Positions 27,038 to 35,319 of a DNA stretch of 64,000 nucleotides are shown here, one piece after another. This DNA comes from CAZROT01 sp964601895. GTDB lineage: Bacteria; Pseudomonadota; Gammaproteobacteria; Enterobacterales; Enterobacteriaceae. The DNA lies in assembly GCA_964601895.1 (NCBI GenBank), contig CAZROT010000002.1, forward strand, positions 248,001 to 312,000, in the 5' to 3' direction. Numbering within the stretch: position 1 is the stretch's first letter; each line of letters begins with the position of its first letter. The notes below the pieces were generated by a model. That model saw only the letters and a list, made by a program, of their open reading frames with translations. It did not search any database and was not told where the DNA came from. The position numbers and the translations under genes were made by a program.

Positions 27038-27757
27038 ATGCGTGTTTTCGCTGTTATCTGTCTTTCGATAAGTCTGATGTTATCAGGATGGTTCATTGGT
27101 AATGGCATGGCGCGCAGTAAAGAAACCACAAGACTGGTAACGGTTAAAGGGCTGGCAGAACAGGAAGTCAAAGCAGATCTTGCGTTATGGCCGGTACGTT
27201 TTGTCAGAACAGGAAACAGCCTGGCTGGCACACAACGTGATATTGATTCAGATGAAAAGCAGGTGATGTCATTTCTTAATAAACACGGACTGCCCCCTGA
27301 AGCTGTTTCATTAAAAACTACGGAAGTGACTGACAGGGAAGCACTGCTTTATCATGATGGTAAATACCCATCCCGATTTGTCATTATGCGCACTCTGATG
27401 ATTCGTAGTCCAGAGGTTGAGAAAATTGAACAGGCTTATCAGGCAAACAGTGAACTGGTTGAAGCAGGGATCATTCTTAACAGGGAAAATCAGGGTGGAG
27501 AGCCGGTCTATCTTTTTAATAATCTTAATCAGTTAAAGCCTGTCATGATAGCAGAAGCGACCAAAAATGCCCGAGCATCAGCACAGCAGTTTGCCAGAGA
27601 TGCAAACAGTGCGCTGGGTGACATTCAAAGTGCGGATCAGGGAACTTTTGAAATTCTGCCCAGAGATAAAGCCAGTTTCTTTCAGCAGGAACAGCAGATT
27701 GGTAAGACACTGCGTGTTGTGGTGACATTAAAATACCGGCTGACAGAGATGAAATGA
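27038..27757 (+). CDS. SIMPL-domain (DUF541, YggE-like) exported protein
   Basis: A 239-residue protein. The start chosen is ATG 27038, after AAGAGGG, because it gives a clean N-terminal membrane/signal segment (VFAVICLSISLMLSGWFIG). The SIMPL signature follows: VTVKGLAEQEVKADLALWPV near 35–55, then a long repetitive alpha/beta region (LREV-like spacing, NARASAQQFARDANSALGDI). The family is periplasmic or membrane-anchored; E. coli YggE is linked to oxidative stress, but the biochemical function is unknown. It stands alone, and an ERIC element starts just after its stop. Confidence 0.8.
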   Translation: MRVFAVICLSISLMLSGWFIGNGMARSKETTRLVTVKGLAEQEVKADLALWPVRFVRTGNSLAGTQRDIDSDEKQVMSFLNKHGLPPEAVSLKTTEVTDREALLYHDGKYPSRFVIMRTLMIRSPEVEKIEQAYQANSELVEAGIILNRENQGGEPVYLFNNLNQLKPVMIAEATKNARASAQQFARDANSALGDIQSADQGTFEILPRDKASFFQQEQQIGKTLRVVVTLKYRLTEMK

Positions 27758-27762
27758 CGGTT

Positions 27763-27888
27763 TATACCCTTCGTCTTTCAAACTGCAGCTGTGTTGACTT
27801 CGAACACTCACCCAATCACATAGTATGTCTATGCTCATGGGATTCGTGTTCTTGCCGCCTTGCTGCAACTCGAAATACTTTGGGTATA
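27763..27888. repeat. ERIC-type intergenic repeat, copy 3 (reverse orientation)
   Basis: A ~126-bp imperfect palindrome, TATACCCTTCGTCTTTCAAA to TACTTTGGGTATA, in the opposite orientation to copies 1 and 2. It contains CTGCAGCTG, CATAGTATGTCTATGCTCATG and GCCGCCTTGCTGCAACTCG. It starts 5 bp after the SIMPL gene stop, so the 3' end of that mRNA would fold into the ERIC hairpin. Confidence 0.85.
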
Positions 27889-28262
27889 TGAGCTACAGAG
27901 CCTGGTGGAAAATTAGCGCAGTTCTGCCAGAGTTTTTATCGATTATGAGTATCTGGCATCAGGATTTTTCTCGACTCACTGAAAACAACATGGTCTCTGT
28001 TGCCATGGTTATCATTGAATAATTGCACTCTGGCGTATGTCCGTTATATCTTCTTAATGTGCCAGTTACTGAAATAAGGCAAAAGGCACTGAATCTGTAG
28101 CATCAGGTTACGATCAGGTACTTGTTAGCATTTTTAGCAAGATGGCAACCAGGCAATATCAGATGTGATTTACCTTAACTTCTGTAGCAATAAACAGGCT
28201 GGCAGAATACGCATTTAGCGGGCCTGGAAATAATAAACACTCAATAATTTTAAGGATAAATT
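27889..28262. other. Intergenic region upstream of MFS gene
   Basis: 374 bp with no convincing gene. A 65-codon frame (27825–28022) runs out of the ERIC repeat and has no protein-like features. The promoter of the downstream MFS gene must lie here; AATTTTAAGGATAAATT at 28246–28262 contains its AAGGA ribosome site. Confidence 0.4.
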
Positions 28263-29489
28263 ATGTCTGTCTCACGAAAGATGGCGTGGTCTCTCTGGTT
28301 AATTGCTTCTTTATTCTACGCCTGGCAATATGTATTGCGGGTGATGCCCAACATTATGCTCACCGATATCATGCAGCAGTTTGGTATAGATGCTGCAGTA
28401 TTTGGCCAGTTTTCAGGCGCTTATTATATTGGTTACTGCTTAATGCATCTGCCCATTGGTATTCTGCTGGATCGCTATGGCCCGAGGAAGGTAATGAGTA
28501 TCTGCATGCTGTTTACTGTGGTGGGTCTCCTGCCCATTCTGTTTGCAGAGCACTGGGTCTATCCGGTAATTGGCCGGGCACTGATTGGTATTGGCTCTTC
28601 TGCGGCTATTTTGAGTGCCTTTAAGATAATTCGCATGACATTCAGTGAGCAGCACTTTACCCGCATGCTGAGTTTTTCCGTCACGATTGGTCTGCTTGGC
28701 GCCATTTATGGAGGCGTTCCGGTCAGCTGGTTATGTGAATCTCTGGGCCATAAGACAGTGGTGGAAATTTTTGCATGGCTTGGCTTCGGGTTTGCCTGTG
28801 TAACCTGGCTGCTTGTCCCTGAGATGGAGGCAGACCACAATAGCACCGTTTTTTCCGATATAAAGACAGTTTTTACCCATAAAAAAGTGATGTTAATTTG
28901 CGGCCTGGCCGGTTTTATGGTGGGGCCTATGGAAGGTTTTGCCGATGCCTGGGGATCAGAGTTTTTAAAGCAGGTGTATGGTTTTGATGTCAGTACAGCA
29001 AATTATCTTACCTCCATGATTTATACCGGTATGTGTTTTGCTCCGGTCTTGAGCCGTATTGCTGAAAAAACGGGAAGCTATCTTGAAACCATTGCAGGCG
29101 CAGGAGGAATCATGTTACTGGTTTTCTCAGTGCTGATGGTCGGCATCTTAAACTCAGGGAGCATCGCTATTGGCCTGTTCATCGTCGGCATATGCTGCGC
29201 CTATCAGATTCTGGCCATTTACAAGGCGTCCACCTGTGTGCCGGAAAATATTGCCGGGCTGACAACAGCTGTGGCTAATATGATAATCATGAGCTTTGGT
29301 TACCTGTTTCATAGTGTGATTGGGCTGATTGTTAAATTGTTCAGTGCATCCGGAGTAATACCTGCTTTTTCTTATGGTATTGGCATTATACCCGTTACGC
29401 TGTTCATTGGTGCAGTCGGATTTCTTATCATTGCCTGTCAGGAAAAAAAGGTTTTGCAGAAAAAGAATTTTTCCGGACAGCGTGTTTGA
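28263..29489 (+). CDS. MFS transporter
   Basis: A 408-residue inner-membrane transporter with about 12 hydrophobic segments. The family loop motif between TM2 and TM3 is visible as GILLDRYGPRKVM (GxLxDRxGxRK type). ATG 28263 follows AAGGATAAATT. By eye the sequence resembles MFS permeases of intracellular gammaproteobacteria (Legionella/Coxiella type) more than standard enterobacterial ones; this is an impression that needs a search. The substrate is unknown. The gene is single, flanked by an ERIC-containing spacer and a convergent gene. Confidence 0.85.
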   Translation: MSVSRKMAWSLWLIASLFYAWQYVLRVMPNIMLTDIMQQFGIDAAVFGQFSGAYYIGYCLMHLPIGILLDRYGPRKVMSICMLFTVVGLLPILFAEHWVYPVIGRALIGIGSSAAILSAFKIIRMTFSEQHFTRMLSFSVTIGLLGAIYGGVPVSWLCESLGHKTVVEIFAWLGFGFACVTWLLVPEMEADHNSTVFSDIKTVFTHKKVMLICGLAGFMVGPMEGFADAWGSEFLKQVYGFDVSTANYLTSMIYTGMCFAPVLSRIAEKTGSYLETIAGAGGIMLLVFSVLMVGILNSGSIAIGLFIVGICCAYQILAIYKASTCVPENIAGLTTAVANMIIMSFGYLFHSVIGLIVKLFSASGVIPAFSYGIGIIPVTLFIGAVGFLIIACQEKKVLQKKNFSGQRV

Positions 29490-29513
29490 TGCCTGCATCC
29501 TGCGCATTTATTT

Positions 29514-29538
29514 GTGGCCAGAAAAAACATCTGGCCAC
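29514..29538. terminator. Hairpin between convergent genes, possible bidirectional terminator
   Basis: GTGGCCAG (29514–29521) and CTGGCCAC (29531–29538) form a perfect 8-bp stem with an A-rich 9-nt loop, 24 bp after the MFS stop and 13 bp before the end of the convergent YiiX-like gene. No strong T tract follows, so termination efficiency is uncertain. Confidence 0.45.
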
Positions 29539-29551
29539 TGTGACGCTCAGA

Positions 29552-30481
29552 CTACAGTTCAATAGTACCGACTGATTTTAAGCTCAGGCAGTGATTCATC
29601 AGGTCACCGGGAAACACATACATAGTTAAGTCAGTGTTAAACTGCTGTATGGCATGTAATTTTAGCCTTGGTGTCACAAGAAACCTGGTATTTTCAGGCT
29701 GATGGTGGTGTGCCAGCACAAAGTGTGAAATGGCATCGACCAGCTCAGCATTATGTGGTGCATGCTCTGCTTCAACCTCTCCAGAATAAAGTGCTTCCTG
29801 AAGCATCTGGCATAATTGCTCATTACTGTAGGGTATTTCACTTTGTAGTGAAGAGGTTGCCATGGCGTGTTCAGGATAGCTGTCCCAGGTAGCAATAGTC
29901 TGTTCCAGCAGCGATTTTTCCACGTTGCTGTCAGGTCGGGAGGCACAACTGTTGAGGATGCTATCCTTGAAGCGTAACCGATAAGCACTTCCTGCATCTT
30001 CAAAGCATTGTGCGACAAATTGTGAGCAGACCATGGGATTTTTCCCCGGATTCTTATGCTTATTGATATGTTCGACAATTGAAGCAGTGAGTTTCTTTAA
30101 AATCATGATGATAATTTTTTGTGTTCTGTTGGGTATCGACACCTTTTTATAGAGCAGCAGTAAACCAATAAAATACAGCTCTGCCATATCGTAGGGATCT
30201 TTATTATTTAAATAGCGTGTTGCAGCGTTAATCACAGGCTCTGTGGGTAAAGAAGAATTATGTCGGTATACATAAATGGTCCGGTTTTTAGTTTTATCTA
30301 CCTGACCAATAGCGACCTGGGGTGGATTCTGATTAATGAATGAAAACTTATCCTTACTATAATACATTCCTGCATGACTGACTGAAGAATTAGTTAACCA
30401 GGAAATAATCTGTGAAATAGCGCTATTTTTTTCTGCAGAAAATAATAAAACATCTCCGACGTTAATGTCCTGTAATTGCAT
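29552..30481 (-). CDS. YiiX/YebB-like permuted papain-fold (NlpC/P60-clan) protein
   Basis: A 309-residue protein whose N-terminal ~165 residues carry the permuted-papain pattern of the YiiX/YebB family: GDVLLFS near 9, a catalytic His in SVSHAGMY (His36) and a catalytic Cys in PMVCSQFVAQCF (Cys152). Known relatives are amidases or thioesterases, and several bacterial effectors use this fold. A C-terminal ~150-residue region (SALYSGEVEAEHAPHNAELV onward in part) has no recognised domain. There is no signal peptide. AAAGGAG sits 8 bp before ATG 30481. It is convergent with the MFS gene, with a long AT-rich region upstream. An intracellular or injected hydrolase is possible; the substrate is unknown. 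Confidence 0.72.
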   Translation of the reverse strand: MQLQDINVGDVLLFSAEKNSAISQIISWLTNSSVSHAGMYYSKDKFSFINQNPPQVAIGQVDKTKNRTIYVYRHNSSLPTEPVINAATRYLNNKDPYDMAELYFIGLLLLYKKVSIPNRTQKIIIMILKKLTASIVEHINKHKNPGKNPMVCSQFVAQCFEDAGSAYRLRFKDSILNSCASRPDSNVEKSLLEQTIATWDSYPEHAMATSSLQSEIPYSNEQLCQMLQEALYSGEVEAEHAPHNAELVDAISHFVLAHHHQPENTRFLVTPRLKLHAIQQFNTDLTMYVFPGDLMNHCLSLKSVGTIEL

Positions 30482-31001
30482 GAAATAACTCCTTTATTTT
30501 CAATGAGTTTTATTTATGATTAATCATCATAAGAATATAGTTATTTGTATCAGTTCCATGACGGGATATACCCTGAATAAATGTATAGCATTTTTTATGC
30601 TGTATGTGAGTGTTTATTTTGAAATTAATAGCAATTATTTTTAATACATAATTAATAAAAAATACCAGATAATATTTTTATAATAATAACGTTATTTTAA
30701 TGACAGGGTATTTATTATATCAGTGTATTTACTATTCATATAAAAATGAATTTATACACTATATTTAAATTAAATCGGTGTTCTGTTGGCAATTAATGAT
30801 TTAATTAATAAAATATAAAAGTCATTATTAATGTATGAGGATAATGTTGTTTGATAACTTATGCTTAATCTGTTATTGCAGCATTATTGTACTGCCATGC
30901 TGTTCGTGTTTAGTGCAGCTGTGTTTTTGTTATTGACTGGAAAAAAATGAGTAAAACAAAGATAATGAACGCTGAATTATCACAACGTGCTAAATTCGTG
31001 G

Positions 31002-31024
31002 CGTTTAAAAATAGTTTTTAAACG
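31002..31024. repeat. Perfect 10-bp inverted repeat, candidate operator or RNA hairpin
   Basis: CGTTTAAAAA and TTTTTAAACG are exact reverse complements separated by TAG. The repeat lies 135 bp before the MFS–aminotransferase–cyclodeaminase operon. It could bind a dimeric regulator or form a hairpin in the 5' leader. Confidence 0.5.
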
Positions 31025-31133
31025 TGGGTGTTACGAAAAGCACCAGCGTAAATATAACTCCAGTTCCAGTTAAGGTGTCAGTGTTGTGAAGAAAATCGTC
31101 GTCGTTTAAGCCATAAAACCAGGCCAGCGATAA

Positions 31134-31154
31134 TTCTCCTTAAAACAGGGAGAA
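31134..31154 (+). promoter_or_regulatory. Hairpin that would mask the ribosome site of the MFS gene
   Basis: TTCTCC (31134–31139) pairs with GGAGAA (31149–31154), which is the Shine-Dalgarno sequence of the gene starting at 31159. A six-pair stem with a 9-nt loop would hide the site, suggesting possible control at translation start. The stem is short, so this is tentative. Confidence 0.35.
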
Positions 31155-31158
31155 GGGT

Positions 31159-32388
31159 ATGCCATTTCCTGATTTTTTATTAAACGTCGGAGTTTTTATG
31201 ACATCTGTTTCTCTGCCAGCAATCTGGCTGATTGTTCTCATTGTCGGTCTTCCACAGCTTTCTGAAACTGTTTATACCCCTTCACTGCCAGATATTGCAC
31301 GTGATTTGCAGACGTCAGCGTCACTGGTGGAACAGACATTAACCCTTTATCTGGCTGGATTTGCGGCTGGCACCCTTTTTTGGGGTAAATTGTCTGATAG
31401 TTATGGTCGCGTTCCCTGTGTGCTGGCGGGTTTGGCTGTTTTTATACTGGGATGCGTGGCTTGTTATTTTTCAGATTCTATTGAACTGTTGATGCTGAGC
31501 CGCTTTGTTCAGGCTTTTGGCGGCAGCACTGGCAGTGTCCTGGGGCAGGCTATCTGCCGTGATGCTTTTCATGGACCTGCCCTGGGTAAAGTTTATTCTT
31601 CAACAGGCAGTGCACTGGCGATTTTCCCGGCAGCAGGTCCGGTTGCAGGAGGACTTATTGCTGAATATGCTGGATGGTCAGGCATATTTTTATTTCTGAT
31701 GCTTTTTGCCTTGATCTTAAGTGTGTGTGTTGCGCTGTACTTACCGGAAACGCATCATAAAAATAACAGTAATCCTGTTTCAATACTGAAAATCGCGGCC
31801 CGTCTTTTCCGGGACAGGAAAGTGGCAGGATTGGGTTTTATTGTTGCTGCTGCCAATGGTATTGCGTTCAGCTATTTTGCTGAAGGTTCATTTTACCTGA
31901 TAACATTGCTTGGCCTTTCTCCTCGCGACTATGGCATTAGTTTTGTTGCCATAGCGGGGGCAGCGATGGCAGGTGGGATGGTATCGAGAAAATTGCATGA
32001 CAGTCGTACTTCAGCGACCATCATGCACTATGGTCTGGTAATGATTGTCATATCGACTACCCTTGGCAGTTTTTTTGTCATTATGCATAGCTTTATGCTG
32101 CCATTGTCCAATAGCGTTATTATCGCACTGACTCTCTTATGTCAGATGGGCACCATGTCTGGGATCAGTATGGCAACCAGTAATGCACTGGCCATGGCGC
32201 TGGTGGATTACCAATGGTGTCAGGGTAGCGCATCAAGTTTATTCGGGTTTTTCTACTACCTGTTAATAGCGCTGTTCACATCAGGCATGGGGATGCTGCA
32301 TGATGGAACGCTGCTACCGATGCCGTTGTATTTTCTTTTTATGGGCGTCTTCATGCTGATAGTGCAGAAGATTATGATAGCCCGGTGA
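31159..32388 (+). CDS. MFS efflux transporter of the Bcr/CflA type
   Basis: A 409-residue 12-segment inner-membrane transporter of the drug-efflux branch. Early VYTPSLPDIARDLQTS and GKLSDSYGRVPCVLAG fit the Bcr/CflA subgroup. The start at ATG 31159 has GGAGAAGGG directly upstream; ATG 31198 (MTSVSLPAIW) is also possible and closer to the family N terminus. It is first in a tight operon with an aminotransferase (49 bp later) and an ornithine-cyclodeaminase-like gene. An exporter at the head of amino-acid-modifying genes suggests release of the product they make, or excretion of an amino acid; this is inference. Confidence 0.85.
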   Translation: MPFPDFLLNVGVFMTSVSLPAIWLIVLIVGLPQLSETVYTPSLPDIARDLQTSASLVEQTLTLYLAGFAAGTLFWGKLSDSYGRVPCVLAGLAVFILGCVACYFSDSIELLMLSRFVQAFGGSTGSVLGQAICRDAFHGPALGKVYSSTGSALAIFPAAGPVAGGLIAEYAGWSGIFLFLMLFALILSVCVALYLPETHHKNNSNPVSILKIAARLFRDRKVAGLGFIVAAANGIAFSYFAEGSFYLITLLGLSPRDYGISFVAIAGAAMAGGMVSRKLHDSRTSATIMHYGLVMIVISTTLGSFFVIMHSFMLPLSNSVIIALTLLCQMGTMSGISMATSNALAMALVDYQWCQGSASSLFGFFYYLLIALFTSGMGMLHDGTLLPMPLYFLFMGVFMLIVQKIMIAR

Positions 32389-32437
32389 TAAGCAGATTTT
32401 AGCTGATTGACTGGTAAATTTTTACACAGGGGTACAG

Positions 32438-33550
32438 ATGAGCATAGCGGTTTTTAAATTAGAAGAATACCTGGCTAATTATGAATTTTCGGCACCCTGG
32501 TTATTATGTTGTTCCGATGCTGAAAGCTTCTCCATGCAGGAAATTATCGATATGGCTGGTGATGAAAGAGCCCTGTGGGATAATCTGCGGTTGGGGTATA
32601 CAGAATCTCCCGGATTGCCAGCGCTGCGTACCCAGATTGCACAGAGTCTGTATCCGGGGCTTGGTGAAAACCATATACTCTGTTTTGCGGGTGCCGGAGA
32701 TGCCATATTCTGTGCGCTGCATACCCTATGTGAACCGGGCTCTCATGTTATTGTGCTGACACCCTGTTATCAGTCATTGATGGAAATTCCAGTATTAAAG
32801 GGCGCTGAAGTCACCGCCATTCCCCTGCGCCAGGAAAATGCCTGGCGTATCGATCTTGCTGCCATCAGGCAGGCTGTCAGGCATAATACCTGCTGTATCC
32901 TGATAAATTTCCCTCATAATCCAACCGGCCAGGTGATTACCCGGGAAGAGTTGAACGATTTGGTCGCATTGTGTGCACACCATGATCTGTGGCTTTTTTC
33001 TGATGAAGTCTACCATTTGCTGGGTGAGCCCGATGAACCCTGGGCAAGCCCTGCCGCAGAAATTTATCCCAAAGCGCTGTCGCTCGGGGTGATGAGCAAG
33101 GCGTTTGGCCTGGCAGGTTTAAGGGTGGGATGGATTGCCTGCCAGGACAGCATGCTGCTTAAAAAAATAGGGTATCTGAAACACTATACATCGATATGTA
33201 ACAGCGCCCCTGCCGAAATCCTTACTCTGATTGCCCTGAAAAATAAGGCCAGTATTCTTGAACGTAATAACAGCATAGTCGCTGAAAATCTCCTGTTACT
33301 GGATAAATTTATGATGGAATATCAACAGCTATTTTCCTGGATCAGGCCGCAGGGTGGGTGTACCGGTTTTGTGGATTACAAAGGACAGGAATCTATTGAC
33401 GCTTTTTCACAGCGGCTGGTAGAGGAAAAAGGCGTGCTGCTGATGCCCGCGTCAATTTATGAGCATGATAGCCAGCATTTTCGTATTGGGTTCGGGCGCA
33501 GGAATATGCCTCTCGCACTGAACAGGCTCAGGGTATTTTTAAACGCATGA
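32438..33550 (+). CDS. PLP-dependent aminotransferase, class I/II fold
   Basis: A 370-residue fold-type I PLP enzyme. Visible motifs: LRLGYTESPGLPALR near 50, the cofactor-binding NFPHNPTGQ near 165, SDEVYH near 188, the Schiff-base lysine in MSKAFGLAGLRVGW (Lys221), and the C-terminal carboxylate-binding Arg in FRIGFGRRN. The sequence recalls the aminotransferase-like subgroup that includes capreomycidine synthases, so chemistry other than plain transamination is possible. The stop overlaps the next start (ATGA). Together with a cyclodeaminase-like enzyme and an exporter it probably belongs to a small pathway for an unusual amino acid; the substrate cannot be read from sequence. Confidence 0.88.
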   Translation: MSIAVFKLEEYLANYEFSAPWLLCCSDAESFSMQEIIDMAGDERALWDNLRLGYTESPGLPALRTQIAQSLYPGLGENHILCFAGAGDAIFCALHTLCEPGSHVIVLTPCYQSLMEIPVLKGAEVTAIPLRQENAWRIDLAAIRQAVRHNTCCILINFPHNPTGQVITREELNDLVALCAHHDLWLFSDEVYHLLGEPDEPWASPAAEIYPKALSLGVMSKAFGLAGLRVGWIACQDSMLLKKIGYLKHYTSICNSAPAEILTLIALKNKASILERNNSIVAENLLLLDKFMMEYQQLFSWIRPQGGCTGFVDYKGQESIDAFSQRLVEEKGVLLMPASIYEHDSQHFRIGFGRRNMPLALNRLRVFLNA

Positions 33551-34491
33551 ATATTTTCAACAGGGATGAGATCAGACGGGCTGTTGATCTCGACAGCAAC
33601 CTTGAAATACTTATTAATAAGCAGCGCCAGGTTTTTATTGATTTTTCTAAAGACTGCTATGAAGTGCCGGCGCCCATCCAGCTGCGCTTTGCTGCCGTGC
33701 AGGGTGACTGCCATATTAAGGCGGGATTCAGACGGGAAAGTGATATTTTTGTCGTCAAGATTGCCACCGGCTTTTATAACAATGCCATGATGGGACTCCC
33801 GGCTGCTGATGGAGCCCTGCTGGTTTTTTCTCAAAAGACAGGTCTGCTGCAGGCCATACTCCGTGAAGAAGGATTTTTAACCACGCTCAGAACAGCAATC
33901 GCGGCTGCCATTAGTGCAACAGTGACCCCATGGACTATTAGTGCTGTCGGTATTATCGGCACAGGTGCTCTGGCGGCATTAACGCTGTTTATTATGAAAA
34001 AACGCTATCCGGCCGCTGAGTTATACCTGTGGGGAAGAAATACAGATAAAGCCAGAGATACGGCTGGCAGTAATGCACATCTGTGTGGATCGGTCAGGGA
34101 ATTAATGGCGTGCTCAGATCTCGTGGTGAGTGCAACAGCCAGTGTTGAGCCCATTATCATGGCTGAATATCTGTCAGGCAGCAGGCATATTATTCTACTG
34201 GGAGCTGATGACGCCCATAAACAGGAATGTGAGCCACAGGCACTAAAAAACGTCGATATTGTACTGGTTGACAGCAGCGTGCAGGCCTCCCAGTCGGGTG
34301 ATACTGCGCATGCACTGCGTCAGCAGATTATTGGTACTGAAAAAATCGTCGAACTGGGCGCTGTGCTGCAAAACCCGCTCAGTGCGCATAACCGACTTAT
34401 CATTACCGACCTGACGGGGATTGCTGCTCAGGATGTCGCCATGGCAGAGTTTGTTATAAAACAGCTCAGTAGTTCAGGAAATCTGCAGTGA
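33547..34491 (+). CDS. Ornithine cyclodeaminase / mu-crystallin family protein
   Basis: A 314-residue member of the OCD/mu-crystallin family, NAD(P)-dependent enzymes acting on amino or imino acids: ornithine cyclodeaminase, alanine dehydrogenase, ketimine reductase, or SbnB-like siderophore enzymes. The N-terminal substrate domain has IKAGFRRESDIFVVK, and the Rossmann fold begins AVGIIGTGALAAL near 137. VVSATASVEP and GADDAHKQE are the usual later motifs. It is translationally coupled to the aminotransferase by ATGA. No cysteine-synthase-like partner (as in SbnA/SbnB) is present, so diaminopropionate synthesis is not indicated. Confidence 0.88.
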   Translation: MNIFNRDEIRRAVDLDSNLEILINKQRQVFIDFSKDCYEVPAPIQLRFAAVQGDCHIKAGFRRESDIFVVKIATGFYNNAMMGLPAADGALLVFSQKTGLLQAILREEGFLTTLRTAIAAAISATVTPWTISAVGIIGTGALAALTLFIMKKRYPAAELYLWGRNTDKARDTAGSNAHLCGSVRELMACSDLVVSATASVEPIIMAEYLSGSRHIILLGADDAHKQECEPQALKNVDIVLVDSSVQASQSGDTAHALRQQIIGTEKIVELGAVLQNPLSAHNRLIITDLTGIAAQDVAMAEFVIKQLSSSGNLQ

Positions 34492-34652
34492 TTTACTGGA
34501 AAATGGGAAGGGAGCATCGTTACCTTGACGAAGGTGCGCTAATACGGCGATGAGAAACGTTACTGCTAAATTCAGTGAGAACTGAGGTTACTTTTAGCTT
34601 AAGCGTTTTGTGCCTCAGGCTTTATCACGACAGAATCTTTATCGAAGGTTTT

Positions 34653-34866
34653 ATGGCCGCAATACCTTTCATTCTCAAAAGCATACTCCTTGATAGCAAC
34701 CACCCGTCACCATTTTTCGATGACGACACTCCTATCGCTATCCCCAACGTTCTTTCCAAGGAAGAACGCCAGAAGGCATCCGAGTCGGCTGGCAGAAAGC
34801 CTTGAAAAGAGATATGAACAGGAATTTAATTTTAACTGGCCACCGTATAAAGAGCGCTTTTTATAA
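34653..34866 (+). pseudogene. Small hypothetical gene broken by a frameshift
   Basis: From ATG 34653 (after CGAAGG) the frame encodes MAAIPFILKSILLDSN… and stops at 34805. Its protein-like sequence (NVLSKEERQKAS) appears to continue in another frame as RLAESLEKRYEQEF then NWPPYKERFL, ending at TAA 34864–34866. One shift near 34780 would join them into a ~70-residue protein. No family recognised. A relic of a small gene or a sequencing slip are the options. Confidence 0.4.
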
Positions 34867-34942
34867 AAAAATACCAATTTTCTGAAGTAAAATTCATTTC
34901 AGAAAATTTCATTAATGCGTTAATAACTGGAAAAATAAAACT

Positions 34943-35308
34943 ATGCGGAGCTTTGGTATTTTACACAAGGAGATAGGTCGTTATCCATTAAAATGTGTAA
35001 ATATGTATGGAAAAACGAATATTACAAATACTACACTCAGTACGAAGACATCGTTTTATAAGGCATTAATAGCTATTAAAAATACCCTGTTAAGACGTAA
35101 TGAACACTGCACAGCTGACGCAACACTGAAATGGTCATCAGATGGTCGTGATTATTTTATGCGTGTCTGGTTACCAGATGGTTTCTATGCTCAAGACAAG
35201 GATGCTCAGCGCACAACATTGGCCAGCATGCCTGCAGTAGGGTATAGATTAGGCGGTTGTATACGTGACGTTTCTTACTACTATGTCCGTAAAGGTCCCC
35301 ATTGTTAA
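34943..35308 (+). CDS. Hypothetical protein
   Basis: A 121-residue frame starting at ATG 34943; an internal ATG at 35003 is also possible. Lys-rich N-terminal half, then WSSDGRDYFMRVWLPDGFYA and an aromatic end (SYYYVRKGPHC). No signal peptide, membrane segment or known motif. It lies alone between the frameshifted gene and the convergent beta-lactamase, whose end is 11 bp away. The amino-acid pattern looks protein-like, but nothing else supports the assignment. Confidence 0.4.
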   Translation: MRSFGILHKEIGRYPLKCVNMYGKTNITNTTLSTKTSFYKALIAIKNTLLRRNEHCTADATLKWSSDGRDYFMRVWLPDGFYAQDKDAQRTTLASMPAVGYRLGGCIRDVSYYYVRKGPHC

Positions 35309-35319
35309 AATAATGTCAA

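Larger units (their letters stand above)
30482..31158. other. Long AT-rich intergenic region with a perfect inverted repeat
   Basis: 677 bp, strikingly AT-rich at 30600–30830, between divergent genes. No protein-coding frame was recognised. The longest structure is the palindrome at 31002–31024. A seven-codon frame GTG-AAG-AAA-ATC-GTC-GTC-GTT-TAA (31086–31109) could be a leader peptide but has no clear ribosome site. Low-GC regions like this are often silenced by H-NS. Confidence 0.4.

Noticed and set aside
27825..28022. A 65-codon ORF after the SIMPL gene
   Set aside because: It starts inside ERIC copy 3, has no ribosome site and no protein-like features.
33547..34491. Staphyloferrin-type diaminopropionate synthesis (SbnA/SbnB-like)
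   Set aside because: Only the OCD-family member is present; there is no cysteine-synthase-like partner.
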